A stretch of 64,000 nucleotides of DNA from Jeotgalibacillus malaysiensis (GCA_000818095.1 CP009416.1:1410501-1474500), one strand, 5' to 3'; positions 8,969 to 18,419 are shown, counted from the first letter of the stretch. Numbers and translations are program-made. The notes: generated by a model not told the origin, from the letters alone.

Positions 8969-10159
8969 CTACAAATCAATTTCATCCATTCTGATTTCTA
9001 CTTCATCCATTCTCTCTGAAAGAATATCTGTGACATAGTTTTTGTGAGCAGGGAGGTCGCACCATCTGAATTCGTTTTGTTCAAATTCTCCAAGAGGGAC
9101 GACCTCATAGTCAGTATAGTCTTCAGTAAAAGACGTGAAGGTTGGGACAGCATAGACCGACTCGAAGGAAATCCTCTCTCCGTTTTTAACCAGGTCAAAC
9201 CCGATCATGGATCCTGTAAGCCGTTCGCAATCAAGCTGCGGCACTCTGTCATCAAATGGACCGGAGATAAAATTCCCGAGCGAATAAGCTACCAGAGCCC
9301 GCTGGTTATCAGGACCTTCAATCCACTCTATTGGCTGAAGGACATGAGGGTGATGACCGAGAATGATATCTGCTCCATTTTGTACGAGTTCATAAGCGAG
9401 TTTCTCCTGAGATTCGACGGGCTGCTGATACTCATTACCCCAGTGAATGCCGACAGCAACTACATCTGCAATCTCCTCAGCACGCGCAACATCATATAAA
9501 AGCTGATCTTCATTTCCGGTGAATATATTAACAGATTCGGGATATTCAACCGGAAGATTGGAGCTGTATGTACTTGAAATTAAAGCGATTGTGATACCTT
9601 GCTTTTCAATAACCGGAATGGCCCGCTGCTCATCAAATGATTGATAGACTCCGCTCAGAACAACATCTGGATAGTGATTTTTCCAAAAGGCCAAATTTCT
9701 TTCAAGCCCTTCATACCCCATATCAAGCGTATGGTTATTTGCCAATTGAAGCATATTAAAACCCGTTTCATAATAGTAGTGTCCGAGCGCATAAGGATTA
9801 TTAAAGACAAAGTCTCCATCTCCTAACCCGTATTCTGAACCGGTGATTGGCGTTTCCTGATTCGCATAAACAAAGTCACCTTTTTGAATCAGATGCCTGA
9901 CGTTAGCGAGAAGGGGGGCAAATTCAAAACTTCCATCCTTTTGCAGGGCATCGTATAAAATGGGACGTTCAACCAACAGATCACCAACTGCTGTGAAATG
10001 AGCTTTATGTAATGAATCAGACTGCGTTTTTGAACTGTCCGGATCGGCTTTTGCAGTATCGGTTTGACTGGGCTGCGGCGCGTTTACATAAATCAGATCA
10101 GCGGAACATGCGCTGATCAGCAGTAACAGAAGGACAACAGATAAAATTTTGTAAAACAA
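8969..10159 (-). CDS. CapA-family metallophosphatase-like lipoprotein
   Basis: Belongs to the CapA/PgsA family, linked in some species to capsule or poly-gamma-glutamate surface polymers. A lipoprotein signal (FYKILSVVLLLLLISAC) precedes a Ser/Asp/Gln linker. Family motifs follow: AVGDLLVERP, YANQETPITG, LQLANNHTLDMG, AVGIHWGNEY, GADIILGHHPHVLQ and AYSLGNFISG. I prefer the TTG start at 10159, with GGGGAG 9 bases upstream; an ATG at 10207 has no ribosome binding site. It is a single gene, without capBC/pgsBC neighbours, so a poly-glutamate role cannot be assumed. Confidence 0.8.
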   Translation of the reverse strand: MFYKILSVVLLLLLISACSADLIYVNAPQPSQTDTAKADPDSSKTQSDSLHKAHFTAVGDLLVERPILYDALQKDGSFEFAPLLANVRHLIQKGDFVYANQETPITGSEYGLGDGDFVFNNPYALGHYYYETGFNMLQLANNHTLDMGYEGLERNLAFWKNHYPDVVLSGVYQSFDEQRAIPVIEKQGITIALISSTYSSNLPVEYPESVNIFTGNEDQLLYDVARAEEIADVVAVGIHWGNEYQQPVESQEKLAYELVQNGADIILGHHPHVLQPIEWIEGPDNQRALVAYSLGNFISGPFDDRVPQLDCERLTGSMIGFDLVKNGERISFESVYAVPTFTSFTEDYTDYEVVPLGEFEQNEFRWCDLPAHKNYVTDILSERMDEVEIRMDEIDL

Positions 10160-10320
10160 AAAACATGTCTCCCCATAAATATTTCGTTTCCTTAAATAGT
10201 CTATCATGTACTCATACTAAAAACATGGTTAAATAGAAAAAATTACTACTTATTATTTTGAGTGCCTGTTTAGTTCTCGTGTAGAAAATCTTTAGTTGGA
10301 TTCACACGATGGTAATCTTT

Positions 10321-10532
10321 TAAGTAATCGCTATGTTAAAGACCAATGTAGTTTTTGCACAGCTGTTGATTGTAGCGAAAGGGGGGCGACTCCCAGTAGG
10401 AGAGCGTGACAGATGAGACCCCCGCAGGCGAAGCCGAGGAGGCAGGGATGGCGCCATAAAACGGCGCACCTGCTAAAAAGCGTCCCCCCTGTAGCGGAAA
10501 TCATCAGCCAACTTTAACAAGGCCTAAGTAAT
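10321..10532 (+). repeat. 195-bp dispersed non-coding element with 8-bp target duplication
   Basis: The element (10329-10524) starts CGCTATGTTAAAG and ends CTTTAACAAGGCC, imperfect inverted ends. It is flanked by the direct repeat TAAGTAAT (10321-10328 and 10525-10532). Inside is the GC-rich core GAGACCCCCGCAGGCGAAGC, then GGCGCCATAAAACGGCGC and GCTAAAAAGCGTCCCC. It contains no plausible gene. The remaining bases between capA and it (10160-10320) are AT-rich and show nothing else. Confidence 0.8.
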
Positions 10533-10534
10533 AT

Positions 10535-10563
10535 AAAAAACGCTGATGCATAAGGCATCAGCG
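10535..10563 (-). terminator. Terminator of speA
   Basis: CGCTGATGC and GCATCAGCG form a 9-bp stem with a 5-base loop, followed on the minus strand by six T. The stem core GCTGATGC is the same as in the small RNA terminator at 8718-8744. Confidence 0.85.
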
Positions 10564-10569
10564 CAAAGG

Positions 10570-12090
10570 TTATTTAATCGCTCTATGTTCTTTAATCACA
10601 CGTAGCTTTGTTAATGTTTCATCCTGAGGTCCCTGAACAGGTAATCCTGCCTCAATATTCTCATGGATATATCTCAGGTTATCTTCTGTTACGATTTCAC
10701 CCGGGATAAAGATCGGGATCCCCGGTGGATATACCATAATAAATTCAGCGCATACCCTTCCTGCTGTTTCATCAAGCGGTAAGAGCTCTGTGTCTGCATA
10801 AAACGCTTCACGCGGCGTCACGGCAAGTAAAGGAATGTCTGGCAGCATAACTTCTGGAACTGAATGACTGCTGTCGTGTCTGAATTCTTTAGCGAGCTCC
10901 TGAATTGCTTTAACGAGCACGTCAGCTTCGTATTGTGTATCACCCGGTGTGACAATACATAGGATATTGTACAGATCCGACAGTTCAACCTCGAGATTGT
11001 ACTGTTCTCTCAGCCATACTTCAGCCTGATAGCCTGTGATGCCGAGCTCTTTAATTGAAATGATAATTTTTGTCGGATCATAATCAAATGTTGCAGGTGT
11101 ACCGAGAATTTCACTTCCAATGCACTTGATTTGATCTATTTCGCCAAGGCGCGCTCTAATGTCTTCAGCGAGATCAATCGATTGACTGATCAGTTCTCTT
11201 CCGTCAATTGCAAGTCTTCTTCTTGCTGTATCCAATGAAGCCAAAAGAGGATAGGAAGTCGAAGTTGTTGTCAGCATGCTGAGAATAGACTGCACACGCT
11301 TAGGTGAGACAAGTCCTTCTTTCACATTTAATACTGAGCTTTGTGTCATCGAACCACCAAGCTTATGAACGCTTGTAGCAGCCATGTCAGCACCAGCCTG
11401 CATAGCTGAAGCAGGCAGACGATTATGGAAGTGGATGTGAACACCATGTGCTTCATCCACTAATACCGGCACATTTTGTTCATGAGCGATTTTAACAATT
11501 TCTTTCAGGTCTGCTGCAATACCAAAGTATGTCGGATTAATCACAAGCACACCTTTAGCATCTGGGTGCTGTTCAAGTGCATGTGCTACTGAGATCGGTG
11601 TGATTCCATGAGAAATACCAAGTTCTTTATCCACTTCCGGATGAATGAAAATTGGGATAGCGCCACAGAAAACAATCGCTGACATAACAGATTTGTGAAC
11701 ATTTCTCGGGACAATAATTTTTTCGCCCGGACCGCAGACGCTCATCACCATTGTCATAATTGCTCCGCTTGTTCCCTGAACCGAAAAGAATGTATGATCA
11801 GCACCAAAAGCTTTTGCTGCTAGGTCCTGAGCATCTTTGATCAATGACTTTGGCTGATGAAGATCATCAAGCGGTGCAATGTTAATCAGATCAATCGATA
11901 ATATATTATCACCCGCAAACGCTCTGAACTCAGGGTCCATGCCGGCACCTTTTTTATGGCCGGGGATATGGAACTGAACTGGATTGCGGTCTGCATGTTT
12001 TTTTAATCCTGTGAATAACGGTGTATCATATTGTGTTAAAGTATGGTCTTTTCTCTCTACATTCAGCAGAGATGAAGGTGTATTGGACAA
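10570..12090 (-). CDS. speA: Arginine/lysine/ornithine decarboxylase, probably arginine decarboxylase
   Basis: PLP-dependent decarboxylase of fold type I with an Orn/Lys/Arg decarboxylase C-terminal domain; in B. subtilis SpeA makes agmatine for polyamine synthesis. Seen: QFHIPGHKKGAG near residue 40, FSVQGTSGAIMTMV, VLVDEAHGVHIHF and the PLP lysine in ATSVHKLGGSMTQSS. The C-terminal MVYPPGIPIFIPGE is typical. About 506 residues from TTG 12090, which has AGGTGA 10 bases upstream; a GTG at 12102 lacks a ribosome binding site. It lies in the same place as in B. subtilis, before yktA. Substrate is inferred from synteny. Confidence 0.9.
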   Translation of the reverse strand: MSNTPSSLLNVERKDHTLTQYDTPLFTGLKKHADRNPVQFHIPGHKKGAGMDPEFRAFAGDNILSIDLINIAPLDDLHQPKSLIKDAQDLAAKAFGADHTFFSVQGTSGAIMTMVMSVCGPGEKIIVPRNVHKSVMSAIVFCGAIPIFIHPEVDKELGISHGITPISVAHALEQHPDAKGVLVINPTYFGIAADLKEIVKIAHEQNVPVLVDEAHGVHIHFHNRLPASAMQAGADMAATSVHKLGGSMTQSSVLNVKEGLVSPKRVQSILSMLTTTSTSYPLLASLDTARRRLAIDGRELISQSIDLAEDIRARLGEIDQIKCIGSEILGTPATFDYDPTKIIISIKELGITGYQAEVWLREQYNLEVELSDLYNILCIVTPGDTQYEADVLVKAIQELAKEFRHDSSHSVPEVMLPDIPLLAVTPREAFYADTELLPLDETAGRVCAEFIMVYPPGIPIFIPGEIVTEDNLRYIHENIEAGLPVQGPQDETLTKLRVIKEHRAIK

Positions 12091-12199
12091 TTGAAAATTC
12101 ACCTCATTAACGGTATTGTTATCTAAAGAAGGATAACAGAAGAATTATATCATTTTGTAATAGAAAAAGATATATTTTAGATGGAAAGGAAGTTGTATC

Positions 12200-12475
12200 A
12201 TGGAATATCAATACCCGCTGTCAATGGACTGGTCAACAGAAGAAATTATTGATGTCGTTAAATTTTATGAAGCCGTTGAAAAAGCGTATGAAAAGTCAAT
12301 TGAGAGGGATGAGTTCATGAACCAGTATAAGCGGTTCAAAGAAATTGTCCCAGGCAAGGCTGAAGAAAAAACGATTGATAAAGAATTTCAGGAAATGAGC
12401 GGATATTCTATTTACCGCACACAGAAAAGAGCAAGGGAAGCAGCATCAGGTGATAAAATTTCAATGAAAAAATAA
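12200..12475 (+). CDS. yktA: UPF0223 family protein YktA
   Basis: Small cytoplasmic protein of 91 residues and unknown function. The start [31 protein letters not shown] and the later [13 protein letters not shown] match the UPF0223 family. Ribosome binding site GGAAGG is well placed. Divergent from speA and followed by a strong hairpin. Confidence 0.88.
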   Translation: MEYQYPLSMDWSTEEIIDVVKFYEAVEKAYEKSIERDEFMNQYKRFKEIVPGKAEEKTIDKEFQEMSGYSIYRTQKRAREAASGDKISMKK

Positions 12476-12506
12476 ATAGATCATGAAAACGAACCGCAGT
12501 TAAACG

Positions 12507-12547
12507 AAAGGGAGGATGGAATCAAAATGATTCCATCCTCCTTTTTT
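12507..12547 (+). terminator. Terminator between convergent yktA and yktB
   Basis: GGAGGATGGAATCA (12511-12524) and TGATTCCATCCTCC (12528-12541), 14-bp perfect stem, then six T on the + strand. Confidence 0.85.
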
Positions 12548-12548
12548 G

Positions 12549-13187
12549 TTACACAGTCTGCTGAATACGTGTTCCAAGCTTATAAAGTGGAAGCAGTTCT
12601 GTCCATGTTTGAAGGATCAGCTGCGATAGTTCATCTTTACTTAATTTAACCGCTTCTGAAGCTTCGATTCTTCTTCCGGCAAGAAACTCTGCTTTTTTAA
12701 CATTCTCAAATCTTTCAAGCATATGAAGAATATCCCCTTCATTCATTTCGCTGATCTTTTTTGCTTCTTTCTTCGTATGATCACCGCTGATCCAGCCGTC
12801 TTCAGGAAGTATCTTAACGAGATCATCAAGGTTCTCAATCATTGTCTTAGCAATCGTCTCTTTTTCAGGCAGCTCATAAATAAATGCTGTCCATATAAAA
12901 AGGTGATCACCCCATAATCCAAATTGGAAATGCGGCAGTTTTTTGTATCCGCGCTTACTTGGTGCTGCAGCCATCCAGGTATCATTCGGCGGATTTACAG
13001 AACGTCGTGCATGTCTTGCGATGTGCAGATGCATTTCTTCATCTGAATGTGCTGAAAGTGTGGGAACAGTCATTTCCCCAAGCTCCTGGAATTTCGGCTG
13101 AATCTTTGAGCGGATGCCTTCCATACGCTCATCAAGCCCTTCGATTGTAAATATGTCAAAGTCTTCTGTAGTGAAATACCCGGTCAT
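12549..13187 (-). CDS. yktB: UPF0637 family protein YktB
   Basis: Conserved Bacillales protein of unknown function, 212 residues. Family features: FTTEDFDIFTIEGLDERM at the start, HIARHARRSVNPPNDTW, SKRGYKKLPHFQFGLWGDHLF and SGDHTKKEAKK. The start ATG at 13187 has GGAGGG 7 bases upstream; an earlier ATG adds 20 unconserved residues. Same place as in B. subtilis. Confidence 0.88.
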   Translation of the reverse strand: MTGYFTTEDFDIFTIEGLDERMEGIRSKIQPKFQELGEMTVPTLSAHSDEEMHLHIARHARRSVNPPNDTWMAAAPSKRGYKKLPHFQFGLWGDHLFIWTAFIYELPEKETIAKTMIENLDDLVKILPEDGWISGDHTKKEAKKISEMNEGDILHMLERFENVKKAEFLAGRRIEASEAVKLSKDELSQLILQTWTELLPLYKLGTRIQQTV

Positions 13188-13360
13188 GAACAACCCTCCA
13201 TTGTGTTTTAAACAGTTTAAGGCCTGTTGATTTTGGCTATAATACATGTAACAGGCTGCCTGAAACTGAATTTATTCTAGCATATAAGATCTTTGCGAAT
13301 AAACTGATTTGAATTGAATAAACTGCTTTAAATACATTAATTCAAGAGGAGTGAAAGGGT

Positions 13361-13561
13361 ATGAAGCAAGTTATCCAGGTAACCAGAAAAAGAGATTATA
13401 TTCAGGAGAGACTAGCTGTACTTAGAATGGAACTTGATTATGAACTTGCAGTATTATTTGAAGCGATGGAGCTCGGAGATAAGTCAGAGATCGAAAGTAC
13501 AAAAGAAAGATTGTCTTTGATCAGACATGAAATCAATGAACTGGACGGATTTGTCAGATGA
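13361..13561 (+). CDS. ykzI: YkzI-family small protein
   Basis: 66-residue, strongly helical and charged protein of unknown function, in the position of B. subtilis ykzI (between yktB and suhB). Heptad-like leucines suggest a short coiled coil (IQERLAVLRMELDYELAVLF). GAGGAG ribosome binding site 11 bases before ATG. Confidence 0.75.
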   Translation: MKQVIQVTRKRDYIQERLAVLRMELDYELAVLFEAMELGDKSEIESTKERLSLIRHEINELDGFVR

Positions 13562-13584
13562 AACAGTTAATCTTATACGGCAGC

Positions 13585-13637
13585 AAGCAATGCTAAGACG
13601 AACGCTTATAAAGTGAGCGTTCGTCTTAGCATTGCTT
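13585..13637 (+). repeat. 22-bp perfect inverted repeat without a T tract
   Basis: Arms 13585-13606 and 13616-13637 are perfectly complementary (AAGCAATGCTAAGACGAACG...), with a 9-base loop. The right arm is followed by ATGTGG rather than T. It follows ykzI by 20 bases and precedes suhB. Confidence 0.85.
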
Positions 13638-13716
13638 ATGTGGCGGTTTTCTTGATAATGAATGGAAAATCCACTAAAGTCTAATGTAGGATTGTTAGGT
13701 ACTGGAGGTAGGTTAG

Positions 13717-14511
13717 ATGGATAAAAAATGGCATGAGATTGATTTGTTTGCTAAAAACGCGATCAGAGAAGCCGGAAGAAAAATTATTGATTCTTTTGAT
13801 GAGGTTTTAAATATACAGACAAAAAGTAACGTTAATGATCTGGTGACAAATATGGATAAGCAAATTGAGAAGTTCTTTGTAGAAGAGATCAGCAAAGCAT
13901 ATCCTGACCACCGGGTGTTAGGGGAAGAAGGATATGGAGACCGTGTAAAAGATATGGATGGAACTGTATGGATTATCGATCCGATCGACGGGACAATGAA
14001 CTTTGTACACCAGCAGCGAAATTTTGCCGTTTCTATCGGCGTTTATCATGAAGGCATCGGCATGCTCGGGTACATTTATGATGTCGTGTCAGATGAACTG
14101 TACCATGCTGTTAAAGGAAACGGAGCTTATGTTAATGACGAAAAGCTATCGCCACTTGAAGATGTTCCATTAGAGGAAGCAATCTTTTCTTTAAATGCAA
14201 CCTGGCTTGTACCAAATCGAAAAGTGGATCATGAAAGATTTATTCCAATTGTCCACAAAGTGAGAGGGACAAGGTCATATGGCTCAGCAGCGATTGAACT
14301 CGCTTATATTGCTGCAGGCAGACTTGATGGCTATTTGACCTTAAGACTCTCACCCTGGGATTTTGCAGGTGGGAAAGTGTTGATTGAAGAAGTAGGCGGT
14401 ATTGTTACGGATTTAAATGGTGATGAACTGTCAATGGTCGATAATTCTCCGGTTTTCGCCGGCAACCGTGCTGTTCATGAGAAAGTGTTAAATGAGTATC
14501 TGAAAAAATAA
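13717..14511 (+). CDS. suhB: Inositol monophosphatase family protein
   Basis: Mg-dependent phosphatase of the inositol monophosphatase superfamily (B. subtilis YktC/SuhB), 264 residues. Motifs: LGEEGYGD (first metal ligand Glu), WIIDPIDGTMNFVH (DPIDGT signature) and WDFAGGKVLIEEVGG (C-terminal Asp ligand). Start ATG follows TGGAGG. The substrate in Bacillales is not settled; related enzymes act on inositol phosphate, NADP or fructose bisphosphate. Confidence 0.9.
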   Translation: MDKKWHEIDLFAKNAIREAGRKIIDSFDEVLNIQTKSNVNDLVTNMDKQIEKFFVEEISKAYPDHRVLGEEGYGDRVKDMDGTVWIIDPIDGTMNFVHQQRNFAVSIGVYHEGIGMLGYIYDVVSDELYHAVKGNGAYVNDEKLSPLEDVPLEEAIFSLNATWLVPNRKVDHERFIPIVHKVRGTRSYGSAAIELAYIAAGRLDGYLTLRLSPWDFAGGKVLIEEVGGIVTDLNGDELSMVDNSPVFAGNRAVHEKVLNEYLKK

Positions 14512-14512
14512 T

Positions 14513-14546
14513 AAAAACGTGCAGAGAAAATTCTGCACGTTTTTTA
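14513..14546 (+). terminator. Terminator shared by suhB and ylaF
   Basis: AAAAACGTGCAGA and TCTGCACGTTTTT flank a 6-base loop; A and T tracts on both sides allow use in both directions. Confidence 0.85.
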
Positions 14547-14726
14547 ATGTTCAGCCTGCTCGCGGAACTTCTTTTTTGTTTTAAAGCCCATTCCAAAAAC
14601 AGCAATGACAGCTAAGATAGATACAATTGCACCGATTGCACTTCGTTCAGCAATTGCGATCCCGATACCGGACATGGCAATGACTGCAGCAAAAGCATAT
14701 AGCAAAAATACAGCATTATTTTTCAT
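14544..14726 (-). CDS. ylaF: YlaF, small membrane protein (DUF5325)
   Basis: 60-residue protein with two hydrophobic helices separated by the short charged turn AERSAIG and ending in a basic tail FKTKKKFREQAEH. I use the second ATG, 6 bases after AGGAGG. It is divergent from typA as in B. subtilis. Function unknown. Confidence 0.8.
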   Translation of the reverse strand: MKNNAVFLLYAFAAVIAMSGIGIAIAERSAIGAIVSILAVIAVFGMGFKTKKKFREQAEH

Positions 14727-14837
14727 CGTCATCCTCCTCTATATAGCCATTCTACATAATTCATTTCTATATTTCCACCAATTGTGATACAATAGTACAG
14801 TTAGAAAAGATTAGTACGTAAAAACAGGAGTGAAATA

Positions 14838-16685
14838 ATGACGAATCTTAGGCAAGACTTACGAAACATTGCAATTATTGCTCACGTTGACCATGGTAAA
14901 ACGACTTTAGTAGACCAGCTATTGAAACAATCAGGTATCTTTCGATCAAATGAGCATGTAGACGAACGTGCAATGGATTCGAACGACATTGAAAGAGAGC
15001 GCGGTATTACGATTCTTGCGAAAAACACTGCGATTCAATATAAAGATACACGTATCAACATTCTCGATACGCCGGGACACGCAGACTTCGGTGGAGAAGT
15101 AGAACGAATCATGAAAATGGTTGATGGTGTTCTTCTTGTTGTTGATGCATACGAAGGCTGTATGCCTCAGACACGCTTTGTACTGAAAAAAGCACTTGAA
15201 CAGAATCTGACGCCAATCGTTGTTGTTAATAAAATTGACCGTGACGCTGCACGTCCTGCAGAAGTGATTGATGAAGTACTTGAACTTTTCATCGAGCTTG
15301 ATGCAAATGAAGATCAGCTTGAATTCCCTGTAGTATATGCTTCTGCAATCAACGGTACTGCAAGCCTTGATCCGGAGCAGCAGGATGAGACAATGGAATG
15401 TCTGTATGATTCTATTGTAGAAAATATTCCTGCACCAGTTGATAACAGCACTGACCCGCTGCAGTTCCAGATCGCACTTCTTGATTATAACGATTACGTA
15501 GGACGTATCGGAATCGGCCGTGTGTTCAGAGGTACAATTGAAGTAGGTCAGCAGGTTTCTCTTATGAAGCTTGATGGCAGTGTGAAAAACTTCCGAGTAA
15601 CAAAAATATTCGGTTTCTTCGGACTGAAGCGTGAAGAGATTCAATCAGCTAAAGCCGGAGATCTGATTGCTGTATCAGGAATGGAAGACATTAACGTAGG
15701 AGAAACAGTAACGCCTGTTAACCATCAGGAAGCGCTGCCTGTTCTGCGTATCGATGAGCCTACACTTCAGATGACTTTCTCTGTAAATAACAGTCCTTTC
15801 GCAGGACGTGAAGGGAAGTTTGTCACTGCACGTAAGATTGAAGAACGTCTTGAAGCACAGCTTGAGACTGATGTAAGTCTTCGTGTCGATCAGACTGATT
15901 CTCCGGATGCATGGGTAGTGTCAGGACGTGGTGAGCTTCACCTGTCAATCCTGATCGAAAACATGAGACGTGAAGGATATGAACTTCAGGTTTCAAAGCC
16001 TCAGGTAATCGTACGTGAAATTGACGGTGTTCGCTGTGAGCCAGTTGAGCGCGTTCAAATTGACGTTCCTGAAGAAAATACTGGTTCAATTATTGAATCA
16101 ATGGGTGCAAGAAAAGGCGAAATGCTTGATATGGTGAATAACGGTAACGGACAGGTACGTCTTGTATTTATGGTACCTGCACGTGGACTGATCGGTTACA
16201 CGACTGAATTCATGACAATCACACGTGGATTTGGAATCATCAATCACTCATTTGACAGCTATCAGCCAATGCAGCAGGGCCGTGTAGGCGGACGCCGCGC
16301 AGGTGTACTTGTATCAATGGATAAAGGTCAGGCATCACAATATGCGATCCTTGGTGTTGAAGACCGCGGTACAATCTTTATCGAGCCGGGTACAGAAGTG
16401 TACGAAGGTATGGTCGTTGGTGAACACACGCGTGAAAATGACCTGACAGTGAATGTAACGAAAATTAAAGCTGCTAACAACATTCGTTCTGCGAATAAAG
16501 AGCAGACGACAACGCTTAAAAAAGCAAGACTGATGACACTTGAGGAATCTCTTGAGTATCTGAATGATGATGAGCTGTGTGAAATCACACCGGAATCAAT
16601 CAGAATCCGTAAGAAGATTCTTGATAAGAACGAACGTGAGCGTGCGCAAAAGAAACAGAAGTACGCTGAGCAGGTAAATAATTAA
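14838..16685 (+). CDS. typA: Ribosome-associated translational GTPase TypA/BipA
   Basis: GTPase related to EF-G that binds ribosomes and supports growth under stress. The G domain starts with [15 protein letters not shown] (G1) near residue 15, then RGITI (G2), [14 protein letters not shown] (G3) and NKIDR (G4). Domains II, III and V and the BipA-specific C-terminal domain follow ([23 protein letters not shown]). 615 residues, normal length. An extended -10 (TGATACAAT) lies about 50 bases upstream. It is likely cotranscribed with ylaH. Confidence 0.96.
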   Translation: MTNLRQDLRNIAIIAHVDHGKTTLVDQLLKQSGIFRSNEHVDERAMDSNDIERERGITILAKNTAIQYKDTRINILDTPGHADFGGEVERIMKMVDGVLLVVDAYEGCMPQTRFVLKKALEQNLTPIVVVNKIDRDAARPAEVIDEVLELFIELDANEDQLEFPVVYASAINGTASLDPEQQDETMECLYDSIVENIPAPVDNSTDPLQFQIALLDYNDYVGRIGIGRVFRGTIEVGQQVSLMKLDGSVKNFRVTKIFGFFGLKREEIQSAKAGDLIAVSGMEDINVGETVTPVNHQEALPVLRIDEPTLQMTFSVNNSPFAGREGKFVTARKIEERLEAQLETDVSLRVDQTDSPDAWVVSGRGELHLSILIENMRREGYELQVSKPQVIVREIDGVRCEPVERVQIDVPEENTGSIIESMGARKGEMLDMVNNGNGQVRLVFMVPARGLIGYTTEFMTITRGFGIINHSFDSYQPMQQGRVGGRRAGVLVSMDKGQASQYAILGVEDRGTIFIEPGTEVYEGMVVGEHTRENDLTVNVTKIKAANNIRSANKEQTTTLKKARLMTLEESLEYLNDDELCEITPESIRIRKKILDKNERERAQKKQKYAEQVNN

Positions 16686-16703
16686 GAGGAGCTGACTGCC
16701 TCC

Positions 16704-17015
16704 ATGGTAAATGTAGAAGACCGTTTATCGTTTTTTCCTGCACTTTACAGAGTGGATGTAAATCCGGATGCAGGAATGTGGTATCTTTACCTCACGATTA
16801 TTTTTTTATCAATTGTAGTTTATAAGCTGGGCTTTGCTAAAAAGCTTCCGCCATTAAAATCTGCGCTTATCTATCTGTTCCTGATCATGGGATGTACTGT
16901 ACTGACGTTTCTGGCTGTCTTTTTGCCGGTTACAGAAGGGCTGATCATCGCAGCACTGATTCTGATTATTTATAAGATCAGATTAAGAAGAGAACAGGCG
17001 AAAGGGACCGTATAG
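16704..17015 (+). CDS. ylaH: YlaH family membrane protein
   Basis: 103-residue integral membrane protein with three predicted membrane segments ([46 protein letters not shown]) and a basic C-terminus. Matches B. subtilis YlaH in the start (ERLSFF-like segment, then NPDAGM) and the [12 protein letters not shown] loop. 18 bases after typA. Function unknown. Confidence 0.85.
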   Translation: MVNVEDRLSFFPALYRVDVNPDAGMWYLYLTIIFLSIVVYKLGFAKKLPPLKSALIYLFLIMGCTVLTFLAVFLPVTEGLIIAALILIIYKIRLRREQAKGTV

Positions 17016-17039
17016 TCCAGATAAGCATAAAAACACGAG

Positions 17040-17069
17040 AGACACCCGCATAAGCGGGTGTCTTTTTTT
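17040..17069 (+). terminator. Terminator of typA-ylaH
   Basis: AGACACCCGC and GCGGGTGTCT with an ATAA loop, followed by seven T. Confidence 0.9.
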
Positions 17070-17338
17070 GCCCGGAAACATCCTTTAAATGAATAAGGTC
17101 ATTAAAGAGAAAAGTTAATAAACATGATTTTAAACTTTATTTTTTGTATAAAGAGTAATATTAATTCATATTATTGAATAACCTTCACGAGTTGTAATTT
17201 TAGCTTCCCGAAGATCATTATGTTGCATCTAAAGGCTGTCAAGACACCTTCACTAAGGCATTTCGTAAAAAAATTCTCACATGAGCGTGTAAAAAATAAA
17301 AAAATTTTATTTTGCAAAAAAGTGCATAGTATCAACAA

Positions 17339-17427
17339 TGTAAACGCATTCATAAAATCATAAAATTCTAATTTGTCTAAAAATTTAATTTTCAGCTGTT
17401 GACGGACTTGTATATCCGCGTTATGAT
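17339..17427 (+). promoter_or_regulatory. Control region of the ilv-leu operon: cre, CodY-like site, promoter
   Basis: TTGACG (17399-17404), a 17-base spacer and TATGAT (17422-17427) form the promoter. TGTAAACGCATTCA (17339-17352) matches the cre consensus at 13 of 14 positions, centred about 88 bases before the predicted start, an activating position in the B. subtilis ilv-leu operon. AATTTTCAG (17387-17395) is a half match to the CodY box and lies next to the -35. The rest of 17070-17463 is AT-rich; no gene seen. Confidence 0.6.
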
Positions 17428-17481
17428 TGTCAACAATTCAAGCCTACGGGCGACGACAAAGCGATGGAAGGAGTGAATAAG

Positions 17482-18381
17482 GTGAGTGAACAATTAATCT
17501 TTTTAGACGGAGAATTTGTTTCAAAAGAAAATGCAAAAATTTCTGTTTATGATCATGGATTCCTATATGGCGATGGGGTGTTCGAAGGCATTCGTTCATA
17601 TAACGGAAATGTATTCCGCCTTGAAGAACATTTAGTCAGATTATATGATTCCGCAAAATCAATTTTGCTGGAAATCCCTTATACAAAAGAGGAGATGCAG
17701 CAGATTATTATTGAAACACTTCAGAAAAACGAATTGAAAGACGGCTATATCCGATTAGTTGTTTCACGGGGTGTTGGCAATCTCGGACTTGATCCATTTA
17801 CTTGTAAGAGACCGAGTGTCATTGTCATAGCTGAATCCTTAGCACTGTTTCCGAAAAAGCTTTATGAAACTGGCATTGAAATTGTAACAGTTGCCAGCAG
17901 AAGAAACCGCTCAGATGTATTGAGCCCGAAAGTGAAATCATTAAATTATCTAAATAACATCTTAGTGAAAATTGAAGCAGGACTTGCAGGTGTTCCAGAA
18001 GCATTAATGCTGAATGACCAGGGTTATGTAGCAGAAGGTTCTGCTGACAATATCTTCATTGTCAGAGGAAATAAAATTCTCACGCCTCCCGGTTACGTTG
18101 GTGCACTTGAAGGCATAACAAGAAATGCAATTATTGAACTTGCAAAAGCAAAAGGCTACGAAATGGAAGAAGCAGTATTTACAAGACATGATGTATATGT
18201 TGCAGATGAAGTATTTCTGACAGGCACTGCAGCTGAAGTCATTGCAGTTGTGAAAGTGGATGGCCGTACAGTAGGAGACGGCACACCTGGACAGGTAACA
18301 AATGATTTACTTGAATCTTTTAGAGAATTAGTCATAAAAGACGGTGTAAAAGTATATGATTCAGCATTAAACGCTGGTTAA
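17482..18381 (+). CDS. ilvE: Branched-chain amino acid aminotransferase (class IV)
   Basis: PLP enzyme that performs the last step of valine, leucine and isoleucine synthesis. Fold-type IV features: YGDGVFEGIRSYNG, the PLP lysine in SPKVKSLNYLNNILVKIEA, EGSADNIFIVRG and FLTGTAAEV. I use GTG 17482, 8 bases after AAGGAG; the upstream in-frame ATG (17464) lies before that site. 299 residues. It is the first gene of the operon and lies upstream of the T-box, so its control may differ from that of ilvB onward. Confidence 0.92.
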   Translation: MSEQLIFLDGEFVSKENAKISVYDHGFLYGDGVFEGIRSYNGNVFRLEEHLVRLYDSAKSILLEIPYTKEEMQQIIIETLQKNELKDGYIRLVVSRGVGNLGLDPFTCKRPSVIVIAESLALFPKKLYETGIEIVTVASRRNRSDVLSPKVKSLNYLNNILVKIEAGLAGVPEALMLNDQGYVAEGSADNIFIVRGNKILTPPGYVGALEGITRNAIIELAKAKGYEMEEAVFTRHDVYVADEVFLTGTAAEVIAVVKVDGRTVGDGTPGQVTNDLLESFRELVIKDGVKVYDSALNAG

Positions 18382-18419
18382 AAATTTATCGCTTAACTTT
18401 CGTGAGTTAAAGCATCTAT

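Noticed and set aside
8725-8994. 89-codon open frame over the repeat at 8763
   Set aside because: It covers the small RNA terminator and the dispersed repeat, has no ribosome binding site and repeats the non-coding element; a chance frame.
13585-13637. Ordinary intrinsic terminator for ykzI
   Set aside because: The stem is long and perfect but is followed by ATGTGGCGG, not by T.
14946-15644. 232-codon frame antisense to typA
   Set aside because: Shadow of typA on the opposite strand with no ribosome binding site and atypical composition.
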